From an uncultured Desulfomonile sp. (GTDB lineage Bacteria; Desulfobacterota; Desulfomonilia; Desulfomonilales; Desulfomonilaceae), in the NCBI GenBank assembly GCA_903920415.1, contig CAIXMD010000551.1:1-7076 (forward strand): 7,076 bases of DNA. Direction: 5' to 3'. This document shows, one piece after another, positions 4,790-7,076 of the stretch. The notes under the pieces are model-generated. The model saw only the letters and a list, made by a program, of their open reading frames with translations, was not told where the DNA came from and made no database searches. The translations under genes were made by a program, and so were the position numbers. The stretch's first letter is position 1. Each line of letters begins with the position of its first letter.

Positions 4790-7076
4790 TTAAAATAATT
4801 TTTCATCAAGATGATAGTTTCCTTCAAGGAAACTCTTCGCTAGGATTTCTACGCTCGCCTCGCTCTTCATAAGCATATCCATCTGTCTGGTAAACTGAAG
4901 CATACGCCCAATCATGTCCAGTTTTAATATGATGAGATCCTGTTCATACTTGTAGTAACGAGCATCCATACGATCCTCTCTTACATCCACTGAAAATCCC
5001 GAGTCTTCGAAAATTAGGGCAATAGCTCGGGCTCGCCTGTTGCGTCGAATCTCATCAGCCGCGCCGCCTTTGAAGGAGAAAGAGATATAGTTCTTATTAA
5101 CGGATTCACCGCAATAGGAATCGAGCACACTATAGTGATATCCTATCCTAGAACTAAAATTCACGTATTTGTCGGCTACTATGGCATAGGTTTTGTCTCC
5201 AAATCGTTCGGCCACATTTTTGGTGGAAAGCATCTGCTCTCGCATAACTGATAAGAAACCTCCCAGATCTATGGCACGAGGCCCGTGGGATCGCAGATCC
5301 TCATGCAACATCCCGTTCAAGACAGCCTTGAAAGGTATAGATGAAACCTGATCGACCGTGACCCGCCTGGTATATCCTGATACACCGGCGAGGCCTCCTC
5401 CCAGATCTATAATGTGCAGGTCCAGAGGTATGGGGGCAATTAACTGCACAGCGCCGCCCCCATGAGTGTCGGACAAGATATCGCTGATCTTGAACATTTC
5501 TGTGTACGACAGTTCGTGTACAAACCGCATAATGTCGTGAATAGTTTGACATGATTCAGGCTTAAAATTAGCGGCTCTAGGGTTCACCAGGTGCAAGGGA
5601 ACAATCAAATCAGCCACCCGCCTCAGGGTTTGAAACACGGGCGTATCTTTCATGGCGGATTCCCGTGTCCTTCGCAAAGCCGTCAGCTCAGGAACCACAC
5701 CTTCATATACTCGTCCTGAAAAGGCATCCACAGTTACCACTTGGCCGGTCTTGATAACGGAGGATGCGAATTTTGCATTGAGCAATGCGGGAACTCCGAA
5801 TTCTCTGGCCAGGGAAGCCATGTGCCCCGTAACGCTGCCGGCATCGGTCACAATTGCCTGAGCTTTACGCATAACGATAACGAATTGAGGGGTGGAGTGT
5901 TTTGCCACAAGGACAGCTCCTTCTGGAAAATTAACGAGGTCATCATCAGAGCCCACGTAAAAGGCGGGTCCTGATCCCACTCCTGGAAAAGCTACTGCAC
6001 CACCTTCTATGAGCAGAGGATACCCCTCCAGCCGTGGAAACGATTTCAAGCCGTCCTTTTCAATTTGTTCCAGATGCAATGGTCGCGCCTGCAAAATGAG
6101 TAACCTTGCATCCGGGTGCAGCGCCCATTCAATGTCCTGAGGGTATTGGTAGTGCTTTTCGAGTCTTGAAGCGTAACCAGCCAAGGTCTTGATCTGTTCC
6201 TCGGAAAGGCAAGGTCTGTCCTGGTCGGCTTGGTCTACGGGGATTTCCTTGAGGCCTCCATCCGGATCCGAAATCAATTGGACCGGTTTGTGAGAGATCA
6301 CTTTCTCCTTCACCTTGCAATCACCATCTTTAGTGACTTCGTAGGTGTCCGGGGTAATGATTCCATCCACCGCATAAGGTCCGAGACCCCAGACCGCGTT
6401 GATGAGTATAGCGTTTTCAGACAGATTGAACGGGTGTTGCGAATAGATGACCCCACTTGCAACGGAATCCACCATCTCGATACAGGCCACACTCATGGCG
6501 ATATCTTCGTCCCTGATACCCTTGTTGAGCCGGTAAGATATTGCTCGAGGAGTGTAGAGGCTAGCTATGACTTGCTTATAGGTCTCCACAATCTCGTCAC
6601 GGGGCACGTTCAAAACAGATAGGTATTGTCCGGCATAAGAAAGTTCGCTGTCCTCTCCTATTGCGCTGCTCCTCAAGGCTACATGGGAACCGGCGCTCTT
6701 AGCCCCATTAAATCGGATTTTCTCAACCATTGAATCGTAGGCTGCGAGTATGGCTTCCGCAAGATCTGCAGGGACTGGGGCCGAAGTAATGAGCTTTTGA
6801 ATATTTTCGCTGACGGTATTGGTTAAGGTAGGATCTGCCCGGTCAAGCAGCAGGTCTCTTCTTATCATATTTATCTCATCGATAAGCTGGTTGTCTTCCA
6901 GGAAGTGGTCGTAGGCACTAGTGGTTATGGCAAAGCCTGACGGGATGGGTATATTGGCCTTGTTCAGAAGCTCGCCAAGGTTCGCGTTCTTTCCCCCAAC
7001 CCAGTCAACCATGTCTTTTGTGATACCGGAATATGGAATAACGTACTCAGAAAGCGCTAGTTCCTTTCTCTTGCCC
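4790..7076 (-). CDS. PEP-synthase-like (PEP/pyruvate-binding) protein with atypical C-terminus, partial
   Basis: The gene runs off the right edge. The frame is open beyond the Met at 7012, and the upstream residues (ending YSGITKDM) read as genuine coding sequence, so that Met is not the start. Residue numbers below count from it. Residues 1-320 form the ATP-grasp PEP/pyruvate-binding domain of PpsA/PPDK: GGKNANLGEL (6-15), ALRSSAIGEDSELSYAGQY (112-130), SGVIYSQHP (186-194), and QDIEWAL (292-298) with ILQARP (306-311). Residues about 340-440 form the swivelling phosphohistidine domain, with the expected catalytic His397 in TGHMASLAREFGVPAL. The PEP-binding TIM barrel of true PEP synthase is not recognisable. 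Instead residues about 440-740 form a different region with CQTIHDIMRF (488-497), DLHIIDLGGG (531-540) and SSRIGYHYS (620-628). I recall such C-termini in PEP-synthase-like proteins of deltaproteobacteria, without an assigned function. ATP-driven phosphotransfer through His397 is expected, but the acceptor may not be pyruvate. The gene converges on the signalling cluster. Confidence 0.85.
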   Translation of the reverse strand, partial: GKRKELALSEYVIPYSGITKDMVDWVGGKNANLGELLNKANIPIPSGFAITTSAYDHFLEDNQLIDEINMIRRDLLLDRADPTLTNTVSENIQKLITSAPVPADLAEAILAAYDSMVEKIRFNGAKSAGSHVALRSSAIGEDSELSYAGQYLSVLNVPRDEIVETYKQVIASLYTPRAISYRLNKGIRDEDIAMSVACIEMVDSVASGVIYSQHPFNLSENAILINAVWGLGPYAVDGIITPDTYEVTKDGDCKVKEKVISHKPVQLISDPDGGLKEIPVDQADQDRPCLSEEQIKTLAGYASRLEKHYQYPQDIEWALHPDARLLILQARPLHLEQIEKDGLKSFPRLEGYPLLIEGGAVAFPGVGSGPAFYVGSDDDLVNFPEGAVLVAKHSTPQFVIVMRKAQAIVTDAGSVTGHMASLAREFGVPALLNAKFASSVIKTGQVVTVDAFSGRVYEGVVPELTALRRTRESAMKDTPVFQTLRRVADLIVPLHLVNPRAANFKPESCQTIHDIMRFVHELSYTEMFKISDILSDTHGGGAVQLIAPIPLDLHIIDLGGGLAGVSGYTRRVTVDQVSSIPFKAVLNGMLHEDLRSHGPRAIDLGGFLSVMREQMLSTKNVAERFGDKTYAIVADKYVNFSSRIGYHYSVLDSYCGESVNKNYISFSFKGGAADEIRRNRRARAIALIFEDSGFSVDVREDRMDARYYKYEQDLIILKLDMIGRMLQFTRQMDMLMKSEASVEILAKSFLEGNYHLDEKLF

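Noticed and set aside
7010..7012. ATG as the true start of the PEP-synthase-like gene
   Set aside because: The frame stays open to the window edge, and the residues upstream fit the expected N-terminal strand before the GGKNANLGE motif, so the start lies outside the window.
1..7076. CRISPR arrays, tRNA/rRNA genes, insertion sequences, phage or toxin-antitoxin genes
   Set aside because: I saw no regularly spaced repeats, no tRNA-like cloverleaf, no transposase motifs and no terminal inverted repeats; almost all sequence is accounted for by the genes listed.

Overview
The window carries six genes. They are the tail of an iron-sulfur (CCG-domain) protein, a sugar-1-phosphate nucleotidyltransferase, two tandem histidine kinase / receiver-only response regulator pairs, and most of a large phosphoenolpyruvate-synthase-like protein. 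I see no RNA genes, CRISPR arrays, insertion sequences or phage genes. The mix of an Hdr-type Fe-S protein, NtrB-like (HPK4-type) kinases, a textbook sigma-54 promoter and a PEP-synthase-like protein with a non-standard C-terminus suggests a strictly anaerobic Desulfobacterota/deltaproteobacterium of medium GC content. This is inferred from gene content, not from a phylogenetic marker.

Layout: 2-112 (+) is the last 36 residues of the Fe-S protein. It converges on the nucleotidyltransferase (152-880, -), which uses a TTG start. The spacer 881-1156 separates this gene from the divergent signalling genes. It holds several inverted repeats and a near-perfect -24/-12 sigma-54 promoter at 1082-1097. 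The first kinase (1157-2815, +) has a periplasmic dCACHE-like sensor between two membrane helices, and its receiver partner follows at 2879-3268. After a 95-bp gap holding two perfect 12-bp palindromes comes a second, sensor-less membrane kinase (3364-4278). Its receiver partner (4280-4705) starts one base after the kinase stop. The PEP-synthase-like gene (4790 to beyond 7076, -) converges on this cluster and runs off the right edge.

How they may work together: the two kinases have clearly related catalytic cores, and the two receivers are nearly half identical by eye, so the cluster looks like a duplicated module. Neither regulator has a DNA-binding or enzymatic output domain. The signal must therefore pass by protein contact or phosphorelay to a partner outside the window. 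The sigma-54 promoter likewise needs an enhancer-binding activator that is not encoded here. Whether the PEP-synthase-like protein is functionally tied to the signalling genes cannot be decided from adjacency, since it is on the opposite strand.

The points most worth a second look are the sigma-54 promoter, which forces re-annotation of the first kinase start; the paired palindromes before the second kinase together with that kinase's poorly defined start; and the PEP-synthase-like protein, in which a different roughly 300-residue region replaces the usual PEP-binding barrel.
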